A stretch of 60,354 nt of DNA from Arthrobacter sp. UNC362MFTsu5.1 (GCF_000685965.1 NZ_JMLE01000026.1:1-60354); one strand, 5' to 3'; shown: positions 32,589-41,509, numbered from the stretch's first letter. The notes: generated by a model from the sequence alone, not told the origin. Numbers and translations: made by a program.

Positions 32589-34673
32589 ATGAGCGAGTAT
32601 TCGAGTGCACTAGTGGGCTTTGCTGTTCTTAGAGCCAACTACAACGCCGAAGCGCCGAGCTACATCGACAACTTCCGAGGCTTCGTTCTCGGCGTTCTCG
32701 CCGAACATGAGCCGAAACCGCTCACTCGCGATGTAGTGGCCTCCGAGATTAACGACAGTTTTGGCATTCGCATCCCAGACCTGGTTGTCGGCAAAATTCT
32801 TAAGCGTGCGAAGCACACCAAGCATATCGAGGGTAGCGAGACGGGGTATGTCCTTACGAAATTGGGGCTCAAGACTGCCCCCGCTGTCCGAGGCTTGCGA
32901 GACAAATATCTCCGCCAGCAGAGGGAGCTCGAGGATCGCTTCCTGAAGTTTGTGGGTTCCGAGTTTCCGGAACATAGAGATATGTTGGCCGCGCCAGTAG
33001 CCGAAGAGCTTAGCAAGTATCTCGAACGCCACGCCGTTCCCCTGATAGCTAGCTCGGTCAAAGGAAGAGGTGTCAGCCGGCCACAGTCAGATCGTCAGGC
33101 GCCGGGATTTGAGTATGTAATCGCTCGCTTTGTTGCTCATCTCTACGAGCGCGACGACGTTGGGTTCTCGTACATCGAGGAGTCTGCAAAGGGGGCCATT
33201 CTGGCCGCGGTCGTAACGTTAGACACGTCATCCTTCCGGAACTCTCTTGGAGCCCTTTCGATCTACCTAGACACGCCCGTGCTGATTGACTTACTCGGCT
33301 ACTCGGGCGCTGCTTCGATGCGCGCAACAAACCAGCTGATAGAACTCGCGCAGGCCCAGGGAGCCTCGTTGCGAGTCTTCGAACATTCCTTTAGAGAAGT
33401 CGACGGAGTCCTGCAGAGTGCCGAGAACTACTCCCGCAGTGCAGGGCGAAGGGAGGCACGTCCGATTGATCTCCACTTCCAGGAGCAGGGGTGGAATGCT
33501 GCCGACATCGTTATCGCTCGTCAATCTGTACCCGATGCCATAAAAGCTTTTGGCATCGAAACATCGATGAAGCCCGACGACTACCGCCGATACGGCTTGG
33601 ATGAGGAGAAGCTTGAGAAGTCGCTTCAGGACGTAGTCCATTACAAATCTGAAAATACACGCCGGTACGATGTCGAAAGCATCTCGGCCATCCATCGCCT
33701 CCGAAAGGGAAGCTCTCGCGGAACTCTTGACCGCTGCGGTGCTGTGCTGCTGACGGACAATACCGAACTGGTCCGAGCGGTTCAGCTTGTGGAAGACGAA
33801 CGTCACGATTGGCCGCTAGCAATGACAGATTCCGCATTGGCCGGCATCCTTTGGGCCCGAAGCCCCACAGTGGCAACGGAGCTTCCTCGACACATGGTGC
33901 TTGCTGCTGCATATGCTGGGATGCAACCGGACCCACATCTATGGTCGCGGTACGTCGATGAAGTGGGAGTTCTAGAAGGGCGAGGCGGTGTCAGCGCTGA
34001 CGATGCCATAGTCCTCCGCTCCACGTCAGTTGGTCGCAACGCTCTTATGGAAGAAACGCTCGGCATCGATGCCGAAATGACCTCAGAATCACCTCTCGCT
34101 GTGCTTGAGCGCATTCGTAGTGAGATTGAGGAGCCGGTCCTCGAACAGCTCCGAGCGCGTCAGAACAGTGAAGCTTCTGCCACGACATCAGCAGACAATG
34201 CCGCCGCAGCATGGATGAAGACTCACGAAGAAGTCGAACGTCTCGCCGGCGAACTTCAGAAACAAAAGGAGACCAACGAAGGTCTCCAAGTGGAACTAAA
34301 GAATCGTCGCCAGGAAGACGCCGATCGCCGCACCGCTCTCAAGTCCCATGCCGATCGACGTGCCAAGTTCATTTCCAAGGTGATCCTCTGGTGTATTGCG
34401 GTTCCCCTGGTAGCTTTGGTGGCCCTCAAACTTATCGATCCTCCATGGCTCAAGGAAGTCCCGGACTGGCTTGAGTGGTCGATTATTGTTGCTGCTGTGG
34501 TTGCCGCCGGCCTGGCCATCCTTGACTCGCTCGGGCAAGGCACTGTCACCCAGTGGCTCGCACCAGTGGAACGGCGACTCGCCGCCCGAATTCAAGCCAA
34601 GGAGCTACGAAAAGTCCTTCTTGATCAATCGCTAACCAAGGACCGAGAAAAAGTGGCCTCGCCCAACGGCTGA
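32589..34673 (+). CDS. Large membrane-anchored protein with PIN-nuclease-like domain
   Basis: 694 residues; no full-length family recognised. Layout: a winged-helix-like N-terminal part (about 25-95), a helical linker, then a domain with PIN-type acidic positions: D228 in SIYLDTPVLIDLLG, E270 in EHSFREVDGVL, D361 in YDVESISAIHRLR and D390 in GAVLLTDNTELVRA. These match the order and setting of PIN RNase metal ligands, although the domain is long. A charged coiled coil (about 545-595) leads to two membrane helices (about 597-616 and 631-648) and a basic cytoplasmic tail. The DNA looks AT-richer than neighbours, suggesting transfer. A membrane-tethered nuclease effector is my inference. The start follows AAGGGGG by 5 nt. 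Confidence 0.72.
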   Translation: MSEYSSALVGFAVLRANYNAEAPSYIDNFRGFVLGVLAEHEPKPLTRDVVASEINDSFGIRIPDLVVGKILKRAKHTKHIEGSETGYVLTKLGLKTAPAVRGLRDKYLRQQRELEDRFLKFVGSEFPEHRDMLAAPVAEELSKYLERHAVPLIASSVKGRGVSRPQSDRQAPGFEYVIARFVAHLYERDDVGFSYIEESAKGAILAAVVTLDTSSFRNSLGALSIYLDTPVLIDLLGYSGAASMRATNQLIELAQAQGASLRVFEHSFREVDGVLQSAENYSRSAGRREARPIDLHFQEQGWNAADIVIARQSVPDAIKAFGIETSMKPDDYRRYGLDEEKLEKSLQDVVHYKSENTRRYDVESISAIHRLRKGSSRGTLDRCGAVLLTDNTELVRAVQLVEDERHDWPLAMTDSALAGILWARSPTVATELPRHMVLAAAYAGMQPDPHLWSRYVDEVGVLEGRGGVSADDAIVLRSTSVGRNALMEETLGIDAEMTSESPLAVLERIRSEIEEPVLEQLRARQNSEASATTSADNAAAAWMKTHEEVERLAGELQKQKETNEGLQVELKNRRQEDADRRTALKSHADRRAKFISKVILWCIAVPLVALVALKLIDPPWLKEVPDWLEWSIIVAAVVAAGLAILDSLGQGTVTQWLAPVERRLAARIQAKELRKVLLDQSLTKDREKVASPNG

Positions 34674-35046
34674 CACGAGGAAGCCACCAAGCTAAGCGGG
34701 ACTCAAGTTCACTGGCCGGTGCAGCCTAACGCTCCCTACGGCATTGGACTGCCGGAATCGGTCCTTGTCGCTCCTCCTCCAGGAGCGCTGTCTCATGAGT
34801 GATGGCCGCACGCCGGGAGGATACGCAGGTACTGCATACCCTAGGTTTACGAAATCTCCATTATCAGCGTTACAAGCCAGCCAAAGTGGCGGAAAGGCGC
34901 GACAGAAACTGCTGGCACAGGCTGGTGGACACCAACCTACACAGCGGGCAGACCGCAGACGGCTTACTGCAGTTGCGCTTTGCCCGAAGGACTTCCGCCT
35001 CTAAAAGGACAGACACCGATAGCGGATTTACGTCAAGCCCAGTCTT
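34674..35046. other. Non-coding gap at the right border of the accessory insert
   Basis: 373 nt. Short open frames exist, but none has a ribosome site plus plausible protein composition. I see no tRNA, repeat or integration site. Confidence 0.5.
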
Positions 35047-35898
35047 CTAGACCAGACGCCCCCGGAGTTCTTCTGCGGCTGCCCGTAGTATGGCCCCGAG
35101 GTCGCTGCGAAGCTCCTCTGACATGCGGTGGGCCGGCACGGATACATTGATTCCGTAGACAGTGCCGCTTGGACCGGCAAGAGGCACGGCGACCGATGTC
35201 ACCCCGTCCTCGCTCTCTTCTCGGCTGGTTGCGTAACCCCTGCGCCGGATTTCGTCGAGCTCCGTTTCTAGGTCCGATCTGGAGGTAATTGAGTTAGTAG
35301 TTAGCCGGGGTAGTTCCTGCCGCGGATAGAGCTTCCGTAGCTGCTCCTCATCGAGGAGGCTGAGCATTGCCTTACCGGTAGCAGTGCAGTTTGCTGGCAA
35401 GGTGAGGCCTTGGCGGGAACCGACTCGCACCGCCCGCACGCTTTCAATGGCGTCGATGAACTGGGTGTCGGTCCTCTCCAGCCTGGCAAAGTGGACGGTT
35501 TCCCCCGTTTCCTCAAAGATCCGTTCGAGGACCGGCCGGGCCAGTGTCCGGATGTCCACCTGCCGTCTGATCGCAAAGGCAATCGAGCTCAGCGCCTGCC
35601 CAGGTTCGTAGGCTCGGGTCGCCGGGTTCTGCCGAACGAAGCCATGGTAGAGAAGCATGCCCATCAGCCGGTGCGCCGTTGACGACGCCACGCCCAAGTA
35701 GGTGCTGGCATCGGTCAGCCTGATGCTGGGCTGGGTTTCGAACAGCAGGAGAAGCCGCAGGGCGTTATCAACCGACTCGATGGGGTATTGCGGCGGCGGA
35801 CCGTATTTGGATCCGTCTTCTGTCTCTGTCGATCGCATGCTTTGTATCGTACCCAGCGTCGGCGGGGCTGTCGGCACTGCCGCGCTGGCCGACTTCAT
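35047..35898 (-). CDS. IclR-family regulator of the dioxygenase cluster
   Basis: 283 residues. The HTH (SVDNALRLLLLFETQPSIRLTDASTYLGVASSTAHRLMGMLLYHGFV, about 42-90) and the IclR effector domain (ETGETVHFARL, CTATGKAMLS, GYATSREESEDGVTSVAVPL) are complete. The ATG at 35898 overlaps the stop of the class II aldolase gene, so it is the last gene of the run. The first 40 residues look disordered; a start at the internal MRSTETEDG is possible. IclR regulators commonly control aromatic catabolism, often as activators. A candidate site TTCTCTG-N5-CAGAGAA lies before the dioxygenase. Confidence 0.9.
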   Translation of the reverse strand: MKSASAAVPTAPPTLGTIQSMRSTETEDGSKYGPPPQYPIESVDNALRLLLLFETQPSIRLTDASTYLGVASSTAHRLMGMLLYHGFVRQNPATRAYEPGQALSSIAFAIRRQVDIRTLARPVLERIFEETGETVHFARLERTDTQFIDAIESVRAVRVGSRQGLTLPANCTATGKAMLSLLDEEQLRKLYPRQELPRLTTNSITSRSDLETELDEIRRRGYATSREESEDGVTSVAVPLAGPSGTVYGINVSVPAHRMSEELRSDLGAILRAAAEELRGRLV

Positions 35899-36641
35899 GG
35901 ACTGACGCTCAGCCGGGCGAGCTCGTGTCGCCAGGCGGTCGCTATGTTGAACGGCCCTCCGAGATCCGGCAGCTCCGCCATGTCGGGACAGGGAAGGTCT
36001 TGCAGCTGCCCTCCGGCTGCTGTGATCTGAAGGGACAGCCCTGCCAAGGTGTTTACGCTGATGGCCTGGAGGACCGCCTGCTCCATCGTCGGCGCCGCGC
36101 TGGTGAGGCCGTGTCCGCGCAGCAGCACCACGGGCCTATCGCCCATGGCGTCGAGCATTTCCGCTGCGAGCTCGCGGTTCCGCACGAGCACTCCTCTCGG
36201 GTAGACGGGTATTCCGCCTGCCGCGAGGCGGGTGCCCGGGATGTCGAACGCCCCGACGATCGGCCGGACGGCGAGTCCTGCCAAGTCGGCGGTCACGACC
36301 TGCGGTGGGTGGGCATGCACTACAGAGTTGATATCCGGGCGCCGCCGCAGCAGCTCGGTGTGCAGAGGCAGCTCGTTGGGGACCGTGTAGCCGCTGTCGA
36401 GTTCGCCTTCGGCGGCGGGATTGCCGTCGAGGTCGACAAGCCGGATGTCGTTGGCTTCGGTGTGAGCGAGGCCACGCTCCTGGGGACCCCTGCAACGGAC
36501 CAAGAGCTCGTTCTCCCCCGTTCGCACACTGATGTGACCGAGGATTCCGTCGGCGAGGCCGCGGCTGGCCAGGACCCGGCAGGCCATTGCGATGGCCTCC
36601 CTTTGCTCTTCGTGGGCCACCGGCGGCTGACTTCCCCGCAT
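35895..36641 (-). CDS. Class II aldolase/adducin-family protein (possible decarboxylase)
   Basis: 248 residues. The zinc site is visible: His pair in VVHAHPPQV, and a third His in LLRGHGL, with Glu in PNELPLHTELL. Family members act as aldolases, or as decarboxylases of hydroxylated aromatic acids. Actinobacterial phthalate clusters carry such a gene (PhtC) directly beside ferredoxin and reductase genes, the same order as here, so a dihydroxy-aromatic decarboxylase is the leading idea. Overlaps the reductase stop by one base (TAATG). Confidence 0.82.
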   Translation of the reverse strand: MRGSQPPVAHEEQREAIAMACRVLASRGLADGILGHISVRTGENELLVRCRGPQERGLAHTEANDIRLVDLDGNPAAEGELDSGYTVPNELPLHTELLRRRPDINSVVHAHPPQVVTADLAGLAVRPIVGAFDIPGTRLAAGGIPVYPRGVLVRNRELAAEMLDAMGDRPVVLLRGHGLTSAAPTMEQAVLQAISVNTLAGLSLQITAAGGQLQDLPCPDMAELPDLGGPFNIATAWRHELARLSVSP

Positions 36642-37873
36642 TAGAGTGCCGCCGTCGGCTGAGGCTCGAGCAGTAGCTCGAGTTTGTCCCGGAGTTCCTG
36701 CACGCCGATTTCTGATCCCATGCCGTGGCGGCAGGCAAGCAGGGCCTTCGGCCAGTTCACGATCGCGGCACCATACAGTTCCACTCCGTCGGTGGTGTAG
36801 AGCGCTGCGAACTTACCGTGCAGCTCAGGATCTCCGATGAGGACATGGTCGGCGTTGCCTCCCACGCGACCGACGACCTGGATTTTCCAGTCGTGTTGGT
36901 CGCTCCAGACGTACTCAACTGGTGTGTACTCGCGGGGACTGTCCGGATGGGTGATGTTGTGGGCGACGCACGAGGCTTGTTCAACTGCGTTTGTCCAGTG
37001 CTCGATCCGGATGTCCGCACCGTGCTTCTGATGCCGCCAGCGCGCCACGTCGCCGACTCCATACACGTTCGGGGCGTCCACCGCCCTGCAGAACTCGTCC
37101 AGCACGACGCCGTTGTCCACCAGCAGTCCCGATGAGTCCAGCCAGGCGTCGTTGGGAACCGCGCCGATCCCGACGAGCACGGTGGCGGCTTGTACCGTCT
37201 GGCCGTTGGTCAGCCGAACGCTGAAGGATCCCTGCTCGCCCTCAATAGCCTCGACTCCGGTGCCAAAGATCGTGGTGACGCCGTTGTTGCGGTGGAGTTC
37301 TCCAAACAGCTGCCCGATTTCGGCGTTGAAGATGCGGCTCATGGGAATGGGAAGCGGATCGATGACGGTCACTTCCAGACCGAGCGTACGTCCCGTAGCG
37401 GCTGCTTCCGCACCGATGAAACCGGCGCCGATCACTGCCAGTCCCCCGCCTTTCAGGAGGTCGGCGCGCAGTTTCCGGCAATCGTCCAGGGAACGGAGCA
37501 CATGGATCCCGGGCCGCTGGCCCCAGGGTGAGGGCCGGGCAGACGCACCCGTGGCGATCACAAGATTGTCGAAGTTTAGGGGTTCGTGGTCTTGGAGGTA
37601 CAACAGGCTTCCGGCGACATCGATGCCTGTGGCGGCGTGCCCGAGCAGGAGCTGGATCTTGGCCTCCTCCGCCTGCTCGCGGGTAAGGAGGAGGATGGAG
37701 GACTCCTCCGCGTTGCCGGAGAGGATGGATTTGGACAACGGCGGCTTGTCGTACGGGAGTGCCCTCTCAGCACCGACGATGACGATGTCGCCTTCATACC
37801 CCTCCAGGCGCAGGGACTGGGCAGTACGCACGCCGCCGATCGAGGAGCCGACGATAACTGTGGTTGTGTTCAT
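36641..37873 (-). CDS. Ferredoxin reductase, FAD/NAD-dependent (dioxygenase electron donor)
   Basis: 410 residues of the aromatic-dioxygenase reductase family: N-terminal FAD site VIVGSSIGGVRTAQSLRLEG (GSSIGG variant of GxGxxG), NAD site VIGAGFIGAEAA (about 150), then the C-terminal FAD motif YGVGDVARW. It passes electrons from NADH to the adjacent ferredoxin. Overlaps the ferredoxin stop by one base (TGATG), so expression is coupled. Confidence 0.92.
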   Translation of the reverse strand: MNTTTVIVGSSIGGVRTAQSLRLEGYEGDIVIVGAERALPYDKPPLSKSILSGNAEESSILLLTREQAEEAKIQLLLGHAATGIDVAGSLLYLQDHEPLNFDNLVIATGASARPSPWGQRPGIHVLRSLDDCRKLRADLLKGGGLAVIGAGFIGAEAAATGRTLGLEVTVIDPLPIPMSRIFNAEIGQLFGELHRNNGVTTIFGTGVEAIEGEQGSFSVRLTNGQTVQAATVLVGIGAVPNDAWLDSSGLLVDNGVVLDEFCRAVDAPNVYGVGDVARWRHQKHGADIRIEHWTNAVEQASCVAHNITHPDSPREYTPVEYVWSDQHDWKIQVVGRVGGNADHVLIGDPELHGKFAALYTTDGVELYGAAIVNWPKALLACRHGMGSEIGVQELRDKLELLLEPQPTAAL

Positions 37874-38067
37874 CAGTCCTCCACTACTAGTGCGGAGACC
37901 GGGCAGCTGCGGGCAGCCTCGGTGACACGGGAACGCTCGGGCTCGGGAACTTTGGTCTTGAGGAGGACGACGATTCCGTCGTCGTCCAGATCAAAGTAGT
38001 CGGTTGCCCCAACGACGCAGTTGGCGTAGCCCTGGCAGGCGTGCAGATCTGCTTTTACGGTAGGCAT
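37873..38067 (-). CDS. [3Fe-4S] ferredoxin of the dioxygenase system
   Basis: 64 residues from ATG 38067 (AGGAG 7 nt upstream). Three cysteines, C11 and C17 (CQGYANC) and C55 (SCPV), give the three-ligand pattern of P450/phthalate-type [3Fe-4S] ferredoxins. The protein is acidic, as electron carriers usually are. It shuttles electrons between the reductase gene product downstream and the Rieske oxygenase alpha subunit. Confidence 0.93.
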   Translation of the reverse strand: MPTVKADLHACQGYANCVVGATDYFDLDDDGIVVLLKTKVPEPERSRVTEAARSCPVSALVVED

Positions 38068-38085
38068 TGTCAATCTCCTTGGCCT

Positions 38086-38418
38086 CTAGATGTTGTTTTT
38101 GTTTTGGGGCGGCTGCTCGTCCTCGGCGACCAGCGGCCCGAACGGATGCCCGATCATGGCCGAGAAGGTTGCCGGAGCCTGCCAGGTGAGGGCTTCCAGC
38201 TCCAGGGGGCACAAAGACACCCACTGGCCGGAGCGCGGGGACTTGATCATCAGCCGCGAGCCGTTCCGCGTCTCGACGCGGCTTACCCGGACTTCGGAGA
38301 ATTCGTTGGCGATCACGATCGGGGCGCCATTGACCCGGGCTTCCAACCGGTCGCGCTCCTCGGCCGCTCGAATGGCGGCAAGGCGGTCTTCCTCTTCGCC
38401 TTCCCATTCGAGTTTCAT
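38086..38418 (-). CDS. Small accessory protein of the dioxygenase operon
   Basis: 110 residues: a charged helical N-terminus (EWEGEEEDRLAAIRAAEERDRLEARV) and a conserved-looking C-terminal core (EVRVSRVETRNGSRLMIKSPRSGQWVSLCPLELEALTWQ...FGPL). I recall similar small genes between oxygenase beta and ferredoxin genes in other actinobacteria; some are labelled dihydrodiol dehydrogenase, which the size does not support. Overlaps the beta-subunit stop by 4 nt. Function unknown; assembly or electron-transfer helper is possible. Confidence 0.75.
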   Translation of the reverse strand: MKLEWEGEEEDRLAAIRAAEERDRLEARVNGAPIVIANEFSEVRVSRVETRNGSRLMIKSPRSGQWVSLCPLELEALTWQAPATFSAMIGHPFGPLVAEDEQPPQNKNNI

Positions 38419-39020
38419 AGGAATATGGCCAGATTCTGCATCCGGATGACCGCCTCGTCGACCATGATGGTGCGGCGGGCGAGCTGCCAGCTGGAGCCGG
38501 TGCGGCGCAGTAGGTCCTCCCTGCCCGCCGAGACGGTCGCGGCTTCGCGGACGTCGCCCCGGCTGCGGAACAGGAGGACCGCGGAATCCACGATGATCTC
38601 CTCCGGGTTACCGGTACGGAACGTCCGGACGTTGGTGACATAGTGGCGCAGCCGCGACGGAGGGTCTTCGGTCCAGGCGTGTTCCGTGGCGAAGCGCGCC
38701 GCCCTGCGGCTCAGGGAGTACTTGTTTTCGTCCATGTGCGCCATCCCGGGCGACGTGCTGTAACCGGCCCCGAGGGCAGTGGTCACCCTCACTGGCATGA
38801 GATAGTGCACATCGTCCGTGAGACGGCTCAGCCACTCGTCGTACTCCTGTGCGTCGAGCAAATAGGATTCATCGACAAGCCACTTGTGGGCCTGCAGATG
38901 AAGTTCATCATTGAACGGCAGGGAGTCACCCGTCCTTTGAGTACGGGGGGCGTGCCCTCCCAGCACCGACTGCTCCGAGAGAGATTTGTTGCTGCGTTCG
39001 GTTACGGCTTCGATACCCAC
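38415..39020 (-). CDS. Ring-hydroxylating dioxygenase, beta subunit
   Basis: 201 residues of the small-subunit (SnoaL-like cone) fold: WLVDESYLLDAQEYDEWLSRLTDDVHYLMPVRV is diagnostic, then TEDPPSRLRHYVTNVR and FRSRGDVREAATVSAGREDLLRRTGSSWQLARRTIMVDEAVI. Structural partner of the alpha subunit. The first 35 residues are extended and probably disordered. Starts 2 nt after the alpha stop. Confidence 0.93.
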   Translation of the reverse strand: MGIEAVTERSNKSLSEQSVLGGHAPRTQRTGDSLPFNDELHLQAHKWLVDESYLLDAQEYDEWLSRLTDDVHYLMPVRVTTALGAGYSTSPGMAHMDENKYSLSRRAARFATEHAWTEDPPSRLRHYVTNVRTFRTGNPEEIIVDSAVLLFRSRGDVREAATVSAGREDLLRRTGSSWQLARRTIMVDEAVIRMQNLAIFL

Positions 39021-39022
39021 GG

Positions 39023-40486
39023 CTAGCCCTCCTTCGAAGCGGTCACTGCCGGGGCGTGCCCGTTGTGCTCAGCGGGAGCCCGAAACGAATCCGGCGTGTC
39101 AGCCGGGCAGTCCTGCACCGGATTGCTGCCGACGTGCACCTGGGCCGTTTTTTCCATCGGTCGTTCAAGGTGGTTTGCCCATCGCAGGAGCAGTTCACGC
39201 TGGTTGTATTCGCTGTATCCGACGCGGGTCGAACCTGGGCCGGAGTACTGCTCGGGCGTCAGGGGTTCCACAACGTTCTGTCCGTTTTCCAGCATGCCCA
39301 TGCGGCTGTTCAGCAGCAGGCGCCGTGCCATCGGGCCTCCGGCGGTGCTGGTCAAAGAAACCCAGTTTTCCACGTCGTCCTGCTCGAACATGCCGCCGCT
39401 GCCAAAGCACATGAGATATGCCTTGTAGGACAGTGCCTTGAACTCTTCGGGCGCGTTCTTATCGACGGCGAACCACGATACGATCTCAGTCTCGTCTTCG
39501 CTGATTGGCTGCCACTGCCGGATGGAGATGAACGGGAGCACTTCATTGGAGTCTTCTTCGACCCGCGGCCAGTTGTGAACGAAGCTCATGTTCGGGAACA
39601 CCGACGCCGCCGACACCATGAACCCATCCTTGCCCACAACGTCGAGCTGCTCCTGGCTCCACTGCTCTTTCATGCGGGCGATCATCTCGTCCGGGTAGCC
39701 CACGTAGCGGAGGCGGTCCTCCAGGCTCCCCTCTGGGAGCTTGTAGGTAGTTCCGCCGCCGTTGCCGGCCCAATAGGTTGTGCCGTCCTTGCGCTTTTCC
39801 GCCTTTGGTTCGCGGAACAAGCCAATTTCGACGACCGAGGTGTGGGTCTGGGGCGTGTGATACATGTCGCCAGCAAAGTTTTCGGCTCCGATTTTCCAGT
39901 TGGCCTTCACCCGCCACCGCTGCGGCCCGCGCAGTTCAATCCCGCCGGAACTTTGCTTCGTGTAGTAGTCCATGTAGAACTTGAAGTCACCCAGGAAGTC
40001 CTCCAACGGCTCTGCGTCAGGATCCAGGCTGACGAAGATAAGGCCGTTGTAAATGCCCAGGGAAGGAGCGGGCAGCAACGTCTGTCCCTTCTTCTTGAAA
40101 CCCTCTTCCCCGCCGTAGGCCTCTTTGTGGAAGGGCAGTCCGACTATTCGGCCGTCGTTGCGGTAGGACCACCCGTGGTACGGGCAACGGAAGTGGGAAG
40201 CGTTTCCCATCTCCGTGCGGCAGACCTGCATGCCGCGGTGAAGACACATGTTGAACAGTGCCCGGATTTCCCCATGTTCATCACGGGAAATGATGAATGA
40301 ATCTTCCAGAACGCGGCGCACCACGTAGTCGCCAGCTTCGGGCACCTCGGATTCGTGGGCAACGAAAAGCCAGCTTCGACCAAAGACCCGTTCCTTTTCA
40401 AGCTTGAAGATCTCTTTGTCGTTGTAAATGTGCGCAGGGATCATGCCCTGCCGTACGTCCTGAATCACGCCGCTGTGGTCAGTCAT
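39023..40486 (-). CDS. Ring-hydroxylating dioxygenase, Rieske alpha subunit
   Basis: 487 residues. Rieske [2Fe-2S] ligands C81/H83 (CLHRG) and C101/H104 (CPYHGW); mononuclear iron ligands H210 and H215 in GDMYHTPQTH plus an Asp in FEQDD (about 370); D207 is the likely bridging residue between the centres. Length and gene order (alpha, beta, helper, ferredoxin, reductase, class II aldolase, regulator) resemble phthalate-type clusters of Gram-positives, but the ring substrate is not determined. First gene of its transcription block, with inverted repeats upstream at 40525-40564. Confidence 0.93.
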   Translation of the reverse strand: MTDHSGVIQDVRQGMIPAHIYNDKEIFKLEKERVFGRSWLFVAHESEVPEAGDYVVRRVLEDSFIISRDEHGEIRALFNMCLHRGMQVCRTEMGNASHFRCPYHGWSYRNDGRIVGLPFHKEAYGGEEGFKKKGQTLLPAPSLGIYNGLIFVSLDPDAEPLEDFLGDFKFYMDYYTKQSSGGIELRGPQRWRVKANWKIGAENFAGDMYHTPQTHTSVVEIGLFREPKAEKRKDGTTYWAGNGGGTTYKLPEGSLEDRLRYVGYPDEMIARMKEQWSQEQLDVVGKDGFMVSAASVFPNMSFVHNWPRVEEDSNEVLPFISIRQWQPISEDETEIVSWFAVDKNAPEEFKALSYKAYLMCFGSGGMFEQDDVENWVSLTSTAGGPMARRLLLNSRMGMLENGQNVVEPLTPEQYSGPGSTRVGYSEYNQRELLLRWANHLERPMEKTAQVHVGSNPVQDCPADTPDSFRAPAEHNGHAPAVTASKEG

Positions 40487-40524
40487 GGACGGAGCTCCTT
40501 GTCTGTGCCGGCAAGATGCCGGAA

Positions 40525-40564
40525 TTCTCTGTCAACCAGAGAAAGATTCTGTTAGAAAGAGAAT
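40525..40564 (-). promoter_or_regulatory. Inverted repeats upstream of the dioxygenase genes, candidate IclR site
   Basis: TTCTCTG-TCAAC-CAGAGAA (40525-40543; perfect 7-bp arms) is followed after 2 nt by ATTCT...AGAAT (40546-40564). The AT-rich setting and 39-nt distance from the alpha start fit an activator or repressor site. A weaker version occurs before the ABC binding-protein gene. Confidence 0.6.
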
Positions 40565-40642
40565 GACTTAAAGGGTGCCGTTCGTCAAGCCCCACTCGAC
40601 CAGATGGTCGAGGCCTTGCCGGACCGCGCCCGTTGTCGGGAC

Positions 40643-41509
40643 TCAATGACCGTTTTCCGCAGCATCTGAGTCCCGCGCAGCTGTTTCGCCCATATCAAGG
40701 CGGGCGAGATCGTTCATGTCGGCAGCGGTCAGGGTGAAATCGAATGCAGAGAGGTTCTCTCTCAACCAGGCGGGATCCGACGCCTGCGGTATGGGCACCA
40801 GGTCCTGCTGAATGTGCCAGCGCAGCAGGACCTGGGCAGGTGACCTGCCCAGACGGCCCGCGATGGCCACCACTACGGGGTTTCCGCGCAGCCCGGATTC
40901 ACGCCCGATCGGGCTCCAGGATTGGGTGAGGATTCCCAGCTCCCGGTGGACCGCACGCGGTTGTGTGCGCGCCAGGGTGGGACTTAGCTGAATCTGGTTG
41001 ACGTCCGGAACGACTCCCGTCGCTTCGATGATTTTCCTCAGGTGGTCCGGCTTGAAGTTGGAGACGCCGATGGCTTTGACCGCGCCTTCCCTTAACAGGG
41101 TTACAAGGCCTTTCCATGCCTCCGGATAGGCGCCAAGCGCAGGCACCGGCCAATGGCACATGAACATGTCCAGATAGTCGACGCCGAGCTTCCGCAGGCT
41201 TTCGTCGTAGGCCCGCCTGACCCCGTCGACGCTGTGGGACTCCTTGTTGAACTTGCTGGAAATAAAGAGTTCCTCCCGGGGGACTCCGGCGGTTCTGATG
41301 CCGCGCCCCACGGCTTCTTCGTTCCGGTATTGAACGGCCGTGTCCACCAGCCTGTAGCCTGCCTGAACGGCACAGTGGACGGCCTGCTCGCATTCGGCGT
41401 CCAGCATCGGCCATGTTCCGAGGCCGATCCGCGGCATACTGTGTCCGTTCAGCAAGGGCAGCTTTGATGTCGTACCTGGTCCCGGAGACGTACTCGTGTC
41501 CTCTGTCAT
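40643..41509 (-). CDS. Aldo/keto reductase
   Basis: 288 residues, NADPH-dependent oxidoreductase barrel. Catalytic tetrad is visible: D in RLVDTAVQY with its Y, K in LFISSKF, H in MFMCHWP. The cofactor region VSNFKPDHLRKI and IPQASDPAWLREN (in place of IPKS) are present. Within the dioxygenase/ABC run it may process a carbonyl intermediate or act as a dihydrodiol dehydrogenase, which the cluster otherwise lacks (inference). Confidence 0.9.
   Translation of the reverse strand: MTEDTSTSPGPGTTSKLPLLNGHSMPRIGLGTWPMLDAECEQAVHCAVQAGYRLVDTAVQYRNEEAVGRGIRTAGVPREELFISSKFNKESHSVDGVRRAYDESLRKLGVDYLDMFMCHWPVPALGAYPEAWKGLVTLLREGAVKAIGVSNFKPDHLRKIIEATGVVPDVNQIQLSPTLARTQPRAVHRELGILTQSWSPIGRESGLRGNPVVVAIAGRLGRSPAQVLLRWHIQQDLVPIPQASDPAWLRENLSAFDFTLTAADMNDLARLDMGETAARDSDAAENGH

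Noticed and set aside
34744..35050. Two overlapping short frames (about 85 residues) right of the accessory insert
   Set aside because: No convincing start signals, no hydrophobic or domain pattern, Arg/Gln-rich translations; most likely non-coding.
39056..40300. 414-codon plus-strand open frame across the dioxygenase alpha gene
   Set aside because: Shadow of the Rieske alpha subunit; composition not protein-like.
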